Origin: JBCCFK01 sp965262315
GTDB lineage: Bacteria; Actinomycetota; Acidimicrobiia; Acidimicrobiales; UBA8592
Direction of reading: 5' to 3'
Length of the DNA stretch: 64,000 nucleotides
Assembly: GCA_965262315.1 (NCBI GenBank)
Contig: CBDHFJ010000105.1
Span: 170,766-234,765 of the forward strand
Shown here: in pieces, positions 8,470-16,842 of the stretch
Numbering within the stretch: position 1 is the stretch's first letter
Layout: every line of letters begins with the position of its first letter
Program-made: the position numbers and the translations under genes
The notes under the pieces: generated by a model
The model's input: only the letters and a program-made list of their open reading frames with translations
Database searches by the model: none
What the model was told of the DNA's origin: nothing

Positions 8470-10556
8470 GTCCGGTGCCGCACACCGTGCGGGTGTTGCT
8501 GGTCGAGGACGACGAGGCCGACTACGTCCGCACCGCCGGTCTCCTGGCCGCGGCGTCCGAGACGCACTACGAGATCACCTGGGTCGCCGACGCGGCGCAG
8601 GCAGTCGAGTTCCTGGCGGCGGGCGACCACGATGTCGCCCTCGTCGACATGCACCTGGGAGCACAGACGGGGCTGGACGTCCTGCGTGCCCTCGGCGGCT
8701 CCCCCGACACGCCCTGCGTGCTGTTGACCGACGAGTCCGACGCGTCGACCGACCTGGCGGCGATGGACGCGGGCGCGGTCGACTCCCTCGTCAAGGGCGA
8801 GCTGGATCAGCGCTCCCTCGAGCGCACGATCCGCTACGCACTCGGCCACGCGCAGGCGCTGCGTTCGGTGCGTGAGTCCGAGGAACGGTTCCGTTCGGTC
8901 GTCGAGGCCGCCACCGACGGCATCGCCTTGCTGGACACCCACGGCCGCGTCGTCACCTGCAACGCAGCCATGGAGCAGGTGTTCGGGGCGGAGCCCGACG
9001 AGCTGAACGGCCTGTCGTTCTTCGACCTGATCCGCCCCGAGGGCCCCGAGATCGCTGCGCTCGTGGCGGCCCCCGAGCCGGGGGTCAACGCCACCACCGC
9101 CGAGGGGATCGGCCGCCATCGCAGCGGACGGAAGTTTCCCGTCGAGATGTCGCTGTCCACCTGGGTGGCGGGCGATGGCGAGCGATTCTGGAGCACCATC
9201 GTCCGAGACGTCACGGAGCGAAAGCAGCGGGCCGATCAGCTCGTGCACCAGGCGTACCACGACCCCCTGACCGGGCTCGCCAACCGCACGCTCCTCCGAC
9301 AGCGCGTCGACAAGGCCATCGCCGGCCTGGATCGCGATCCAGGGTCGGTGGCCCTGCTGTTCCTCGATCTCGACGACTTCAAGCGTGTCAACGACACGTT
9401 CGGCCACGAGGTGGGCGACGAGCTCCTGGCCAGCGTGGCCAGCCGGCTGCTGGGATGTATCCGTGGCGGCGAGATCGTGGCTCGGCTGGGCGGCGACGAG
9501 TTCGCGGTGTGCGTCGACAACCTGGACGACCCCCGGGGTGTCCTGCGGCTGGCGGACCGCATCGTCCACGCCATGTCGCACACGTTCAACCTGCGGGACA
9601 AGCCGATCGCCGCCACGTGCTCCATCGGGATCGCGATCACGAACGACCCCTTCAGCGACGCCGACGAGCTGCTGCGGCACGCCGATGTGGCGATGTATGC
9701 CGCGAAGGGGCGAGGCAAGAACCGGTACGAGGTCTTCGAGGACTCGATGCACGGCGAGATCGTCGAGCGCATGCACCTCGAGACCGACCTCCGCGACGCC
9801 CTGACCGTCAACGAGATCGAGGTGGAGTACCAGCCACTCGTCCTGCTCGGCAGCCTGCGCATCGCCGGGTTCGAGGCGCTGGCGCGATGGCGGCATCCCG
9901 ACCGGGGCGACATCTCACCAGCGGTGTTCATCTCCGTCGCCGAGGAGTGCGGCCTCATTCATCGGCTGGGTCGACGGGTCCTCGAGGACGCGATCCAGCG
10001 GGGTGCCGAGTGGCAGCGGATGTTCCCCGACCGTCCGCCGGTCACCGTGTCGGTGAACCTCTCCAGCCGGCAGCTCGGTGACCCCGATCTGGTCGCTCAC
10101 GTGGGCGACCTGCTCGACCAGAACGGCATGCAACCCGACACGCTGACATTGGAGATCACCGAGTCCGTCATGCTCGGCGATGTGGATCGGGCCATCAGCG
10201 TCCTCCAGAAGTTCCGGGATCTCGGTGTCCGGCTCGCCCTCGACGACTTCGGCACCGGCTACTCGTCGCTCAGCTACCTCCACTTGCTCCCGCTCGACAC
10301 GGTGAAGGTCGATCGCGGCTTCATCGGACGCCTGGCCGAGGAGGAGGGGGCGTCGATGGTGCACGCCATCGCCGCCATCGCCCAGGGGCTCGGCCTCCAG
10401 TTGGTGGCCGAAGGCATCGAGACCGGCGAGCAGCGGCGGTTCCTCACCAAGGCCGGCTACCGGTACGGCCAGGGCTTCCTGTTCTCCGAGTCGCTCCCAT
10501 CGGACCAGGCGAGCGCCCTTCTCCAGCGGGACATGGACCGGGCCCGACAGCGGTGA
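8466..10556 (+). CDS. Receiver-PAS-GGDEF-EAL cyclic-di-GMP protein
   Basis: A 696-residue cytoplasmic signalling protein. The receiver domain has VLLVEDDEADY and phospho-acceptor Asp at about residue 59 (ALVDMHLG). A PAS domain follows (about 140-255), then GGDEF with an intact RLGGDEF active site at about residue 340, and EAL beginning GFEALARW at about 468 with DDFGTGYSSLSYL and AEGIET. Both diguanylate cyclase and phosphodiesterase signatures look intact, so activity could go either way. No sensor kinase gene is adjacent. GTG at 8466 chosen because it overlaps the small upstream frame; GTG at 8475 is an alternative. Confidence 0.9.
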   Translation: MSPVPHTVRVLLVEDDEADYVRTAGLLAAASETHYEITWVADAAQAVEFLAAGDHDVALVDMHLGAQTGLDVLRALGGSPDTPCVLLTDESDASTDLAAMDAGAVDSLVKGELDQRSLERTIRYALGHAQALRSVRESEERFRSVVEAATDGIALLDTHGRVVTCNAAMEQVFGAEPDELNGLSFFDLIRPEGPEIAALVAAPEPGVNATTAEGIGRHRSGRKFPVEMSLSTWVAGDGERFWSTIVRDVTERKQRADQLVHQAYHDPLTGLANRTLLRQRVDKAIAGLDRDPGSVALLFLDLDDFKRVNDTFGHEVGDELLASVASRLLGCIRGGEIVARLGGDEFAVCVDNLDDPRGVLRLADRIVHAMSHTFNLRDKPIAATCSIGIAITNDPFSDADELLRHADVAMYAAKGRGKNRYEVFEDSMHGEIVERMHLETDLRDALTVNEIEVEYQPLVLLGSLRIAGFEALARWRHPDRGDISPAVFISVAEECGLIHRLGRRVLEDAIQRGAEWQRMFPDRPPVTVSVNLSSRQLGDPDLVAHVGDLLDQNGMQPDTLTLEITESVMLGDVDRAISVLQKFRDLGVRLALDDFGTGYSSLSYLHLLPLDTVKVDRGFIGRLAEEEGASMVHAIAAIAQGLGLQLVAEGIETGEQRRFLTKAGYRYGQGFLFSESLPSDQASALLQRDMDRARQR

Positions 10557-10562
10557 GCCCGG

Positions 10563-10584
10563 CGGCCGGAGGCGCCTCCGGCCG
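10563..10584. terminator. 22-bp perfect palindrome after GGDEF-EAL gene
   Basis: Arms CGGCCGGAGGC/GCCTCCGGCCG are fully self-complementary and lie 7 nt after the stop of the GGDEF-EAL gene. No U tract follows, as is common in high-GC actinobacteria. A strong hairpin terminator is the simplest reading; a dimeric protein site is possible. Confidence 0.55.
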
Positions 10585-10642
10585 GCGAGGCTAACTTGGG
10601 CAGCGGCTGCGCGGCGCCCGACCCGCGGCCCGGGGAGATGAC

Positions 10643-12129
10643 ATGGCCGACCGCCAACCTGCGCGTCTGTTCAGCACGGACGGCATCGAGTCGAAGTCCG
10701 ACGCCCGTCGCCGCGCCGCCGAGGCGCTGATGGCAGCGATGGCGGCCGCGCCGACCGCCGGCCGAGCGCTGCTGAGTGCGCTCGGTGTCCGGGCCGACAG
10801 CCGCACCACGATCGAGTCGTACGTGAACGTGCGACTGGGTCGGACGGCCGTCGATGGCCTGGTGGTGGCGCGCAAGGGCCGGTCCGAGGTGTCGGTGGCG
10901 TTCGTCGTCCGGGTGGCTGACGACCGCCTGACCGCGGCCTCGGTGAAGCGGGTCCGCGAGGCCGCGGCGGAACACGACGTCAACGCGGTGGTCACGGTGT
11001 CGTCGGAGGCGACGGGCCCGGACCTCGGGGGTGGCCGGTCGTCGGTCCCCGTGGGCCACTGGCCATGGGGGAGCGTCCTGACGGCGCTGGTGGACCAGAA
11101 GGTCCGTGACCCCGAGCAGGCGCGCATCCTGGGTGACCTCGTCGCCTTCCTCCAACATCCCGACGTCGGCGCCGGGGCCGGGGTGGCCGACATGGGCCCG
11201 AACTGGGCCAAGGTCGTCCAGACCGCTCGCACGTCTCGGCTGTCGGCTCGCAACGCCGGCGTGATCGATGTGGCCCGTCGTTGGGATCAAGTGGCCCGCA
11301 CGGTGGGCACGGGCCTGGGCGCGGAGATCGATCGCGACGTGCAACTGGTGCTTCCGGCACGCGAGGCCAAAGACGCCGACCAGCGGCACGAGGCGGTGCT
11401 CGGGCAACTGGTCGATCGCGGGCAGCTCGAGGCCGTGTGGTCGGTCGAGGATGCCGCCGGGGACCTGGCCGTGATCGCCGATCTGGAGGGGCGCCGGCTG
11501 GTCACCGTGGTGGCGGTGGAGCCGCCCGACGGACTCGGCGAGCGGGCCACCGTCGGCTGGCTGCTGGACGGCTCGACGATGCACCCGACGATGCGGTGGT
11601 CGAGGCGTGGAGCTCCCGCGGGCGCGAACCCTTGGCCGTCGCCCGTCTGGACGAGCTCAACCGCGACATGTCGCTGCTGTCCTCGTCGCGGACGCCGACC
11701 TCGTTCCGAGTCCTGTTGGCCGGTGAGATGGGGACCGCTCGCTCGACGAAGGGCCGCACCACGGGCTTCGTGGATTCGGTGGCCGACATCGTCGAACGGA
11801 CCTGGGACGACATCCTGGGACCGCTCAGTGGGGAGCGGACCCGCAAGACGCGGTCGACGACCACTCGCCGCACCGGGTCGGGGACCACGACCACGACGCG
11901 GTCCAGCACGACGCGAACGTCGTCGAGCGGAACCCGGAAGTCCACCAGCTCGCGGACGCGGTCGTCGAGCAGCTCGTCGCGCCGGTCGAGCTCGTCGAGC
12001 AGCTCGTCGCGCCGGTCGAGTTCGTCGAGCCGTTCGTCGTCGAGCCGTTCGTCCTCGGGCGGTAGCAGCTCGGGCAGCCGCCGCAAGACGGCGGCCGAGC
12101 TCGCGGCGGAGCTGCGCAGAGAGCGCTGA
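10643..12129 (+). CDS. Unknown protein with Ser/Arg-rich tail; frameshift near 11580
   Basis: The N-terminal ~310 residues are an Ala/Val/Arg-rich soluble domain of unknown family (start ATG with GGGGAGA upstream). At about 11570-11592 the coding signal jumps frame: the continuation that keeps G/C third positions is the frame reading DDAVVEAWSSRGREPLAVAR, ending at 12129. This is close to a repeated CGACGATGC (11574 and 11586), so one base may be lost there by mutation or assembly error. Past the shift the protein ends in about 90 residues that are nearly all Ser, Thr and Arg, then KTAAELAAELRRER. Read without the shift, the first frame would run to 12169 in Arg/Ala-rich nonsense. It lies directly upstream of the tad operon. 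Confidence 0.55.
11971..12030 (+). repeat. Two 30-bp tandem copies within the Ser/Arg tail
   Basis: 11971-12000 and 12001-12030 match at 29 of 30 positions (both start AGCTCGTCGCGCCGGTCGAG). The repeat length is a multiple of three, so it encodes a ten-residue Ser/Arg unit twice and can change copy number without breaking the frame. Confidence 0.85.
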
Positions 12130-12222
12130 CGTTGATCTCGCCGGCGTGATTGTCGGCGCGGGCCCCTAGGGTGGGGCTCGAACCACTTCCCCCTCCGTGT
12201 GTTCGTCAGAAGGGGGAGGCGC

Positions 12223-12885
12223 GTGCTCGTCTCCTTGTGGAGTTCCAAGGGTGGTGTGGGGGTCTCGGTCACGGCGGCGCTCGTCGGCCTGCGCGCCGGT
12301 CGTCGTGATCCCGACGGCGTGCTGCTGGTCGATCTCCGGGGTGATCTGCCGCTGGTGCTCGGATCCGAGAGCGGGGCGCCGGGCCTGACCGACTGGCTCG
12401 GACGCGGCGAGGCGATGGCCTCGACGCTCATCGGTACGGCCGAACCGGTCGCGCCGGGTGTGGTGGTGGTGCCCCGCGGGGTCGCCGACTGGCCCGAGGA
12501 CCTCGGCGGCCTCGATCGGCTGATCCAGGCGCTGGCCGACCATCCGGCCACGGTCGTGGTGGACGCTGGGCCGGTCGTGGGCGACGGTCCCGCTGCTGCA
12601 GTTGCCGCGCGGGTCGCGGCGGAGTCCCATCGCTCGTTGCTCGTCACCCGCGCCTGCTACCTCGGGCTGGTCCGAGCCCGGCAGGCCTCGTTGGTGCCGT
12701 CGGGGGTGGTCCTGGTGCACGAGCCGGACCGGGCCCTGACCGCCGTCGATGTCGAGGCCGCCATCGGGGCGCCGGTGGTGGCCCGGATCGACGTGGACCC
12801 GGCCATCGCGCGGGCCGTCGACGCCGGGCTGCTCGGTGGACGCCCGCCGCGCGGGCTCGATCGGGTACTGGACGCCGTGGCATGA
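12223..12885 (+). CDS. tadZ: TadZ/CpaE-like MinD-family protein with degenerate P-loop
   Basis: A 220-residue MinD/ParA-fold protein that opens a tad pilus operon, the place of TadZ/CpaE, which localises the secretion machine at the pole. The deviant Walker A reads SSKGGVGVS: the signature Lys is present, but the catalytic P-loop Lys (KGGxGK[ST]) is Val. VLLVDLRGDLP takes the Walker A' position. ATP hydrolysis is doubtful; atypical Walker motifs are known among TadZ proteins. GTG at 12223 chosen because GGGGGAGG lies just upstream and the fold begins there; the GTG at 12199 adds eight basic residues. Confidence 0.78.
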   Translation: MLVSLWSSKGGVGVSVTAALVGLRAGRRDPDGVLLVDLRGDLPLVLGSESGAPGLTDWLGRGEAMASTLIGTAEPVAPGVVVVPRGVADWPEDLGGLDRLIQALADHPATVVVDAGPVVGDGPAAAVAARVAAESHRSLLVTRACYLGLVRARQASLVPSGVVLVHEPDRALTAVDVEAAIGAPVVARIDVDPAIARAVDAGLLGGRPPRGLDRVLDAVA

Positions 12886-13769
12886 GTCGGTTGACGGGCC
12901 TCGGACCGCTCACCGACCTGCTGGCGGACCCGACCATCAGCGAGATCATGGTCAACGGTCCGGGGCCGGTGCGCGTCGAGCGGGGCGGGGAGATCTCGCC
13001 GGCCGGGCTGGACCTCGACCTGCCGACCCTGGAGCACGTGCTCGAGCGGATCGTCGCGCCGTTGGGACGCCGCCTCGATCGCACGTCGCCCATGGTGGAC
13101 GGGCGCCTCGCCGACGGGTCGCGGGTGCACGCGGTCATTCCGCCGGTGGCGCTGGACGGACCGTGCCTCACCATCCGCCGCTTCGGTGTCCGTGCCGTGG
13201 ACCTCGACCAGGTGGCGGACCCGGCCGATGCCGACGCCCTCCGACACGCCGTGGCGGAACGCCGCAACATCGTGGTGTCGGGGGCCACCAGCACCGGCAA
13301 GACCACGATGCTCAACACCCTGGCGTCGATGATTCCGCCGAGCCAGCGCGTGGTGACCATCGAGGACGCCGCCGAGTTGGACCTCGGGCTGCCCGACGTG
13401 GTGCGGCTCGAAGCCCGGCCACCCATGGTGGACGGCCCGCCGGAGATCACCGTTCGCGACCTCGTCCGGAACGCCCTGCGTATGCGGCCGGACCGGCTGG
13501 TGGTCGGCGAGGTGCGTGGGGCCGAAGCCCTGGACATGGTGCAGGCGCTGAACACCGGACACGAGGGATCGCTGTCCACGGTCCACGCCAACAGTGCCAC
13601 CGACGCGATCGAGCGACTCGAGTCGATGGTGGTGATGGCCGGTGCGGGCGTGGACCCTGCGATGGCCGGCCGCCTCGTCTCCATGGCGGTCGACGTCGTG
13701 GTGCATCTCGTACGAACCGGCGATGGCGAACGGCGCGTCGGCGAGATCGTGCGGTGTGGGGCACCGTGA
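12882..13769 (+). CDS. tadA: TadA/CpaF-type secretion ATPase
   Basis: A 295-residue type II/IV secretion ATPase that powers Flp pilus assembly. It contains the N-terminal ISEIMVNGP motif, Walker A GATSTGKTT at about residue 135, the Asp box VTIEDAAEL, Walker B RLVVGEVRG and the His box LSTVHANS. It is shorter than the 400-500 residues of many CpaF proteins because it lacks the long N-terminal extension. Start overlaps the tadZ stop by 4 nt. Confidence 0.92.
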   Translation: MSRLTGLGPLTDLLADPTISEIMVNGPGPVRVERGGEISPAGLDLDLPTLEHVLERIVAPLGRRLDRTSPMVDGRLADGSRVHAVIPPVALDGPCLTIRRFGVRAVDLDQVADPADADALRHAVAERRNIVVSGATSTGKTTMLNTLASMIPPSQRVVTIEDAAELDLGLPDVVRLEARPPMVDGPPEITVRDLVRNALRMRPDRLVVGEVRGAEALDMVQALNTGHEGSLSTVHANSATDAIERLESMVVMAGAGVDPAMAGRLVSMAVDVVVHLVRTGDGERRVGEIVRCGAP

Positions 13770-14413
13770 TGATCTCGGTGTTGACGGCCGGCGCCGTTCT
13801 CGCGCTCGCGGCAGTCCGGGCCCCCACGTCGTCTCAGCCACCCTCAGCGACCTGGCGTGTGCGGCGGCGCGAGCGCCAACTCGCGGCGCAGTTGCCGGCT
13901 GTCCTCGAAGAGCTGGCCCGATCGTTGCGGGCCGGTCTGTCCGTCTCCGCGGCGTTGCGGGCCGCGAGGGGCACGGTCGGGCCGCCGGCGCAGCAGGATC
14001 TCGCGGAGATCGCACGGGCGCTCGACTCGGGGGCCTCGACCGCCGTTGCTCTGGAAGCCTGGAGCTCGCGCCGTCGGCAGGTGCCCGGGGTGCGGCTGGC
14101 GGCTGTCGCGCTGGGGACGGCCGCCGAGGCGGGCACCGCGGTGTCCCAGGCCATCGACAGCGTGGCCGACACCCTGCGTTCCGAGCTCGCGGTCGCGGCC
14201 GAGGTCCGGGCGCTGGCGTCGCAGGCACAGGCGTCGGCGTGGCTGGTGGCCGTCCTGCCGGTCGGGTTCGGCCTGATCGCCTCGGCCGCGGACCCGCAGG
14301 CGCTGTCCTGGCTGGTGACCGAGCCGATCGGCCGCGCCTGCCTGGTGGTGGGCTTGCTGCTCGACGTCGGCGCGCTCGTCTGGATGCGTCGGATCGTGGC
14401 GTCGATCAGATGA
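13769..14413 (+). CDS. tadB: TadB-like inner-membrane pilus assembly protein
   Basis: A 214-residue type II secretion F-domain (T2SSF) protein. An N-terminal hydrophobic helix is followed by LEELARSLRAGLSVSAALRAA, the characteristic F-domain segment, then two C-terminal membrane helices. It forms the platform with TadC on which TadA acts. The ATG shares a base with the tadA stop (TGATG). Confidence 0.82.
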   Translation: MISVLTAGAVLALAAVRAPTSSQPPSATWRVRRRERQLAAQLPAVLEELARSLRAGLSVSAALRAARGTVGPPAQQDLAEIARALDSGASTAVALEAWSSRRRQVPGVRLAAVALGTAAEAGTAVSQAIDSVADTLRSELAVAAEVRALASQAQASAWLVAVLPVGFGLIASAADPQALSWLVTEPIGRACLVVGLLLDVGALVWMRRIVASIR

Positions 14414-15159
14414 GTGCCGTGGTGTGCATCGTCGGCTCGGTCCTGGTCGGTGCGTGGGCCCACGCACCGCGGGTTGTTCGCCCGGTCGTCGCTCCAGATG
14501 ACGCCTGGGTGTTGCTGGGCCGTTCGCTGCGGTTTCGGCGGGGAGGCCAGGCCTGGGCCCGGGATCGCCTGGTGGGGCGCGTTGCGGTCGGAGCGCTGGT
14601 GGGCTTGTTCGTGCATCCCGCGTTCGCGGTGGTCGTCGCATTCGCGGTGTACGCCCACGACGTCGGATCCCGACGGCGGGCGGCGGCCCGTCGTGCCGCA
14701 GCGGTCGAACGCGAACTCCCTGAAGTCATCGATCTGCTGTCGGTTGCGCTCGGCGGTGGAGGCTCGGTCCACGCTGCGGTGCGGACCGTGTCGTCGCGGC
14801 CGATCGGGGTCGTCTCGGCCCGGTTCGCCGCGGCCATGGCGGAGGTCGAGGCCGGGGACCGGCTGGCGGAGGTGCTCGGTCGCGCTGCCGCCGATCTCGG
14901 CCCGGCCGTGCGGCCGCTGGTACGCACCCTTGCGGGCGCCGAACACTACGGCACCAGTATCGAGGCCACGCTGGAGCGCCTCGCCCACGAGGCTCGGGTC
15001 CAGCGTCGGCGCCAGGCGGAGATCCGGGCCAGGCGTGTGCCCGTCCGGCTCTTGGGCCCGCTGGTGCTCGGTGTGCTTCCCGCCTTTGTCCTGCTCACGG
15101 TGGTGCCCACCGTGGCCCGCACGCTCGAGGGGCTGTCCGTCGGCAGTCCCACGCCCTGA
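14410..15159 (+). CDS. tadC: TadC-like inner-membrane pilus assembly protein
   Basis: A 249-residue F-domain protein paralogous to TadB: N-terminal membrane helices (about residues 1-20 and 60-85), the segment LPEVIDLLSVALGGGGSVHAAV, a basic helix (RVQRRRQAEIRARR) and a C-terminal membrane segment. Start overlaps tadB by ATGA. The order tadZ-A-B-C-pilin is typical of actinobacterial Flp loci. Confidence 0.82.
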   Translation: MSAVVCIVGSVLVGAWAHAPRVVRPVVAPDDAWVLLGRSLRFRRGGQAWARDRLVGRVAVGALVGLFVHPAFAVVVAFAVYAHDVGSRRRAAARRAAAVERELPEVIDLLSVALGGGGSVHAAVRTVSSRPIGVVSARFAAAMAEVEAGDRLAEVLGRAAADLGPAVRPLVRTLAGAEHYGTSIEATLERLAHEARVQRRRQAEIRARRVPVRLLGPLVLGVLPAFVLLTVVPTVARTLEGLSVGSPTP

Positions 15160-15204
15160 TCGATCGCTTCCCCCGATCCCAATTCACGATCCGGGAGGAA
15201 TCCC

Positions 15205-15399
15205 ATGACCTTGTCAATCCTCGCCAGCCTGGCGCGCCGTCTGGGCGGTGACCGTGGCCAGACCACGGCCGAATACGCGCTGGTGCTCGTGGGCGCCGCG
15301 ACCATCGCCATGCTGATCATCGCCTGGGCGGGTGCCACCAGCCGTATCAGCGGCCTGATGGACGCCGTGCTGCGTTCGGTCACGTCGATGGTCGCGTGA
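15205..15399 (+). CDS. Flp/Fap-type pilin subunit (DUF4244-like)
   Basis: A 64-residue prepilin. The basic leader MTLSILASLARRLGGDRGQ is followed by TTAEYALVLVGAATIAMLII, the hydrophobic class IV/Flp helix with the conserved Glu at mature position near +5. The likely prepilin peptidase site lies around the GGDRGQ segment; no peptidase gene is in the window. A strong GGGAGGAA Shine-Dalgarno sits 7 nt before the ATG, the best in the operon, which suits a highly made subunit. The 45 bp before it are the only gap in the operon. Confidence 0.88.
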   Translation: MTLSILASLARRLGGDRGQTTAEYALVLVGAATIAMLIIAWAGATSRISGLMDAVLRSVTSMVA

Positions 15400-15770
15400 T
15401 GCATCGGGACAGGGGAGCCCGGGGCCAGGCCACCTTGGAGTTGGCCCTGGTGCTCCCCGTCGTCCTGGCGTTCGTCCTGCTCGTGGTGCAGGTCGGGCTC
15501 GTGGTTCGAGATCAGTTGCTGGTGCTCAACGCGGCGCGCGAGGGCGCAAGGAGCGCCGCGGTCGATCCGACACTCGATGCGGCCCGGACCGCCGCGGTCA
15601 ACTCGGGTGACCTCGACCCCGGCCGGCTGACCGTGACGCTGTCGACCACGGGAGACACCGTGACCGTGTCGGCGATCTACCGATCGACCACCGAGGTGCC
15701 CGTGATCGGGCCCCTGGTCGGCGACGTGACGATCCGCGAGACCGTCACCATGCACCGAGAGGCGCCATGA
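15399..15770 (+). CDS. TadE-like pseudopilin
   Basis: A 123-residue protein with a basic start, RGQATLELALVLPVVLAFVLLVVQVG (the TadE-like processing site and membrane helix) and an extracytoplasmic Val/Thr-rich domain. TadE pseudopilins are needed for Flp pilus assembly. The ATG at 15399 shares its A with the pilin stop; GTG at 15396 is an alternative adding one residue. Confidence 0.85.
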   Translation: MHRDRGARGQATLELALVLPVVLAFVLLVVQVGLVVRDQLLVLNAAREGARSAAVDPTLDAARTAAVNSGDLDPGRLTVTLSTTGDTVTVSAIYRSTTEVPVIGPLVGDVTIRETVTMHREAP

Positions 15771-16096
15771 CGATTCCGGATGAAACGGTAGGAGTGCAGT
15801 CGTATGGTTTGGCCATGCCTCGTGGGAACCCTGCCGTGAAGATGGCCATCACCGTCGATGCCGAGGTGCACGCGGCCGTGCTCCGGGCGGCCGAGGCCGA
15901 GGGTCTCAGCGTGTCCGCGTGGATGACCGAAGCGGCTCGCAAGGAGCTCCGTCGCCTCGACGGACTCGCCGCCATCGCCGAATACGAAGCAGAACATGGC
16001 GCCTTCACCGACGAAGAGCTGGCGGAGGCCCGAGCCCACACCGAGGCCGTCATGCGAGAGATGGAGAGGATCCGCCGTGAACGCGGTCGTCTATGA
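15767..16096 (+). CDS. VapB-like antitoxin
   Basis: A 109-residue protein. The segment VKMAITVDAEVHAAVLRAAEAEGLSVSAWMTEAARKEL has ribbon-helix-helix form (beta strand, helix, turn, helix), followed by an acidic C-terminal helix that would fit into a toxin. It overlaps the TadE-like stop by ATGA and the PIN-domain toxin start by 20 nt. ATG at 15815 (MPRGNP) is a plausible shorter start closer to the domain. Likely represses its own transcription, although it appears to lie within the tad transcript. Confidence 0.78.
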   Translation: MTIPDETVGVQSYGLAMPRGNPAVKMAITVDAEVHAAVLRAAEAEGLSVSAWMTEAARKELRRLDGLAAIAEYEAEHGAFTDEELAEARAHTEAVMREMERIRRERGRL

Positions 16097-16457
16097 CGCT
16101 GGCGCCCTGATCGCCATTGACCGAAGGGATCGGCGGGCCCTGGCGCGTCACGCTGCTCGTCTGGACGCAGGCTTCTCGGTGTCGGTCCCAGCCACGGTCG
16201 TCGCACAGGTCAGTCGGTCGGCGCAGCAGGTGATGCTGCGCCGACTACTCGCTTCGGTCGCGGTCGTCCCGTTCGACCAGAGCCTCGCTCACGAGGTCGG
16301 TGCGCTGGTCGGACGGGCAGGGACGTCTGACATCGTCGATGGCAGCGTGGTCGTCCTGGCGCAACGGACCGGCGCCGGCATCGTCACGGCCGACGTGGGC
16401 GACATCCGGGCGCTGTGCGAGGCGGCAGGGATCTCCGCGGTTGTGCTCGAGCCCTGA
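16077..16457 (+). CDS. VapC-like PIN-domain ribonuclease toxin
   Basis: A 126-residue PIN-domain protein. The first acidic residue is in VVYDAGALIAID, the conserved polar and acidic centre is TSDIVDGSVVVLAQ and the last acidic cluster is TADVGDIRAL. VapC toxins cleave RNA until neutralised by VapB. GTG start at 16077 overlaps the antitoxin gene by 20 nt, the usual arrangement for such pairs. Confidence 0.83.
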   Translation: MNAVVYDAGALIAIDRRDRRALARHAARLDAGFSVSVPATVVAQVSRSAQQVMLRRLLASVAVVPFDQSLAHEVGALVGRAGTSDIVDGSVVVLAQRTGAGIVTADVGDIRALCEAAGISAVVLEP

Positions 16458-16461
16458 CGTT

Positions 16462-16827
16462 GTGTCACTGGTCTTCGTCAGCGAGCGCACCCCGGCGCTT
16501 CGTCCTGCAGCGGTCGCCCCGCCGGCCGAGGTTCGCGTCCTCGTGTTGAACGGAACAAACACCACCGGCGCAGCCGGGAGGACGGCCGACGACCTGAGGC
16601 TGAATCGGGGCTACGACACCCTCACCCCGGGCAACGCCCTCGAGGACGGCGGCAGCCTCACGGCCGTGTACTACGTCGACGGCTACGAGCTCGATGCGCG
16701 CCAGATCGCGCAGATCCTGAACGCCGGGCCCGAAGCCGTGCAGCCGCTGCCCGATGGCGTGTTGCCGCCCGACACCGAGGGCGAGCCGCACGTGGTCGTG
16801 GTGCTGGGCGAGGACCTCGTCGGTTGA
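16462..16827 (+). CDS. LytR C-terminal (LytR_C) domain protein
   Basis: A 121-residue protein. VRVLVLNGTNTTGAAGRTADDL followed by TAVYYVDGYELDARQIAQIL and VVVVLGEDL is the LytR_C domain, normally found after a membrane helix in actinobacterial envelope proteins. Here the GTG at 16462 (4 nt after the vapC stop) gives only about 20 residues before the domain and no clear membrane helix, so the gene may be truncated at its 5' end. Confidence 0.7.
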   Translation: MSLVFVSERTPALRPAAVAPPAEVRVLVLNGTNTTGAAGRTADDLRLNRGYDTLTPGNALEDGGSLTAVYYVDGYELDARQIAQILNAGPEAVQPLPDGVLPPDTEGEPHVVVVLGEDLVG

Positions 16828-16842
16828 ATCCTCCGACCCCGC

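Noticed and set aside
11502..12647. Antisense acidic ORF opposite the Ser/Arg tail
   Set aside because: It spans the tadZ gene and intergenic region with no domain; its acidity follows from the complement of the Ser/Arg codons.
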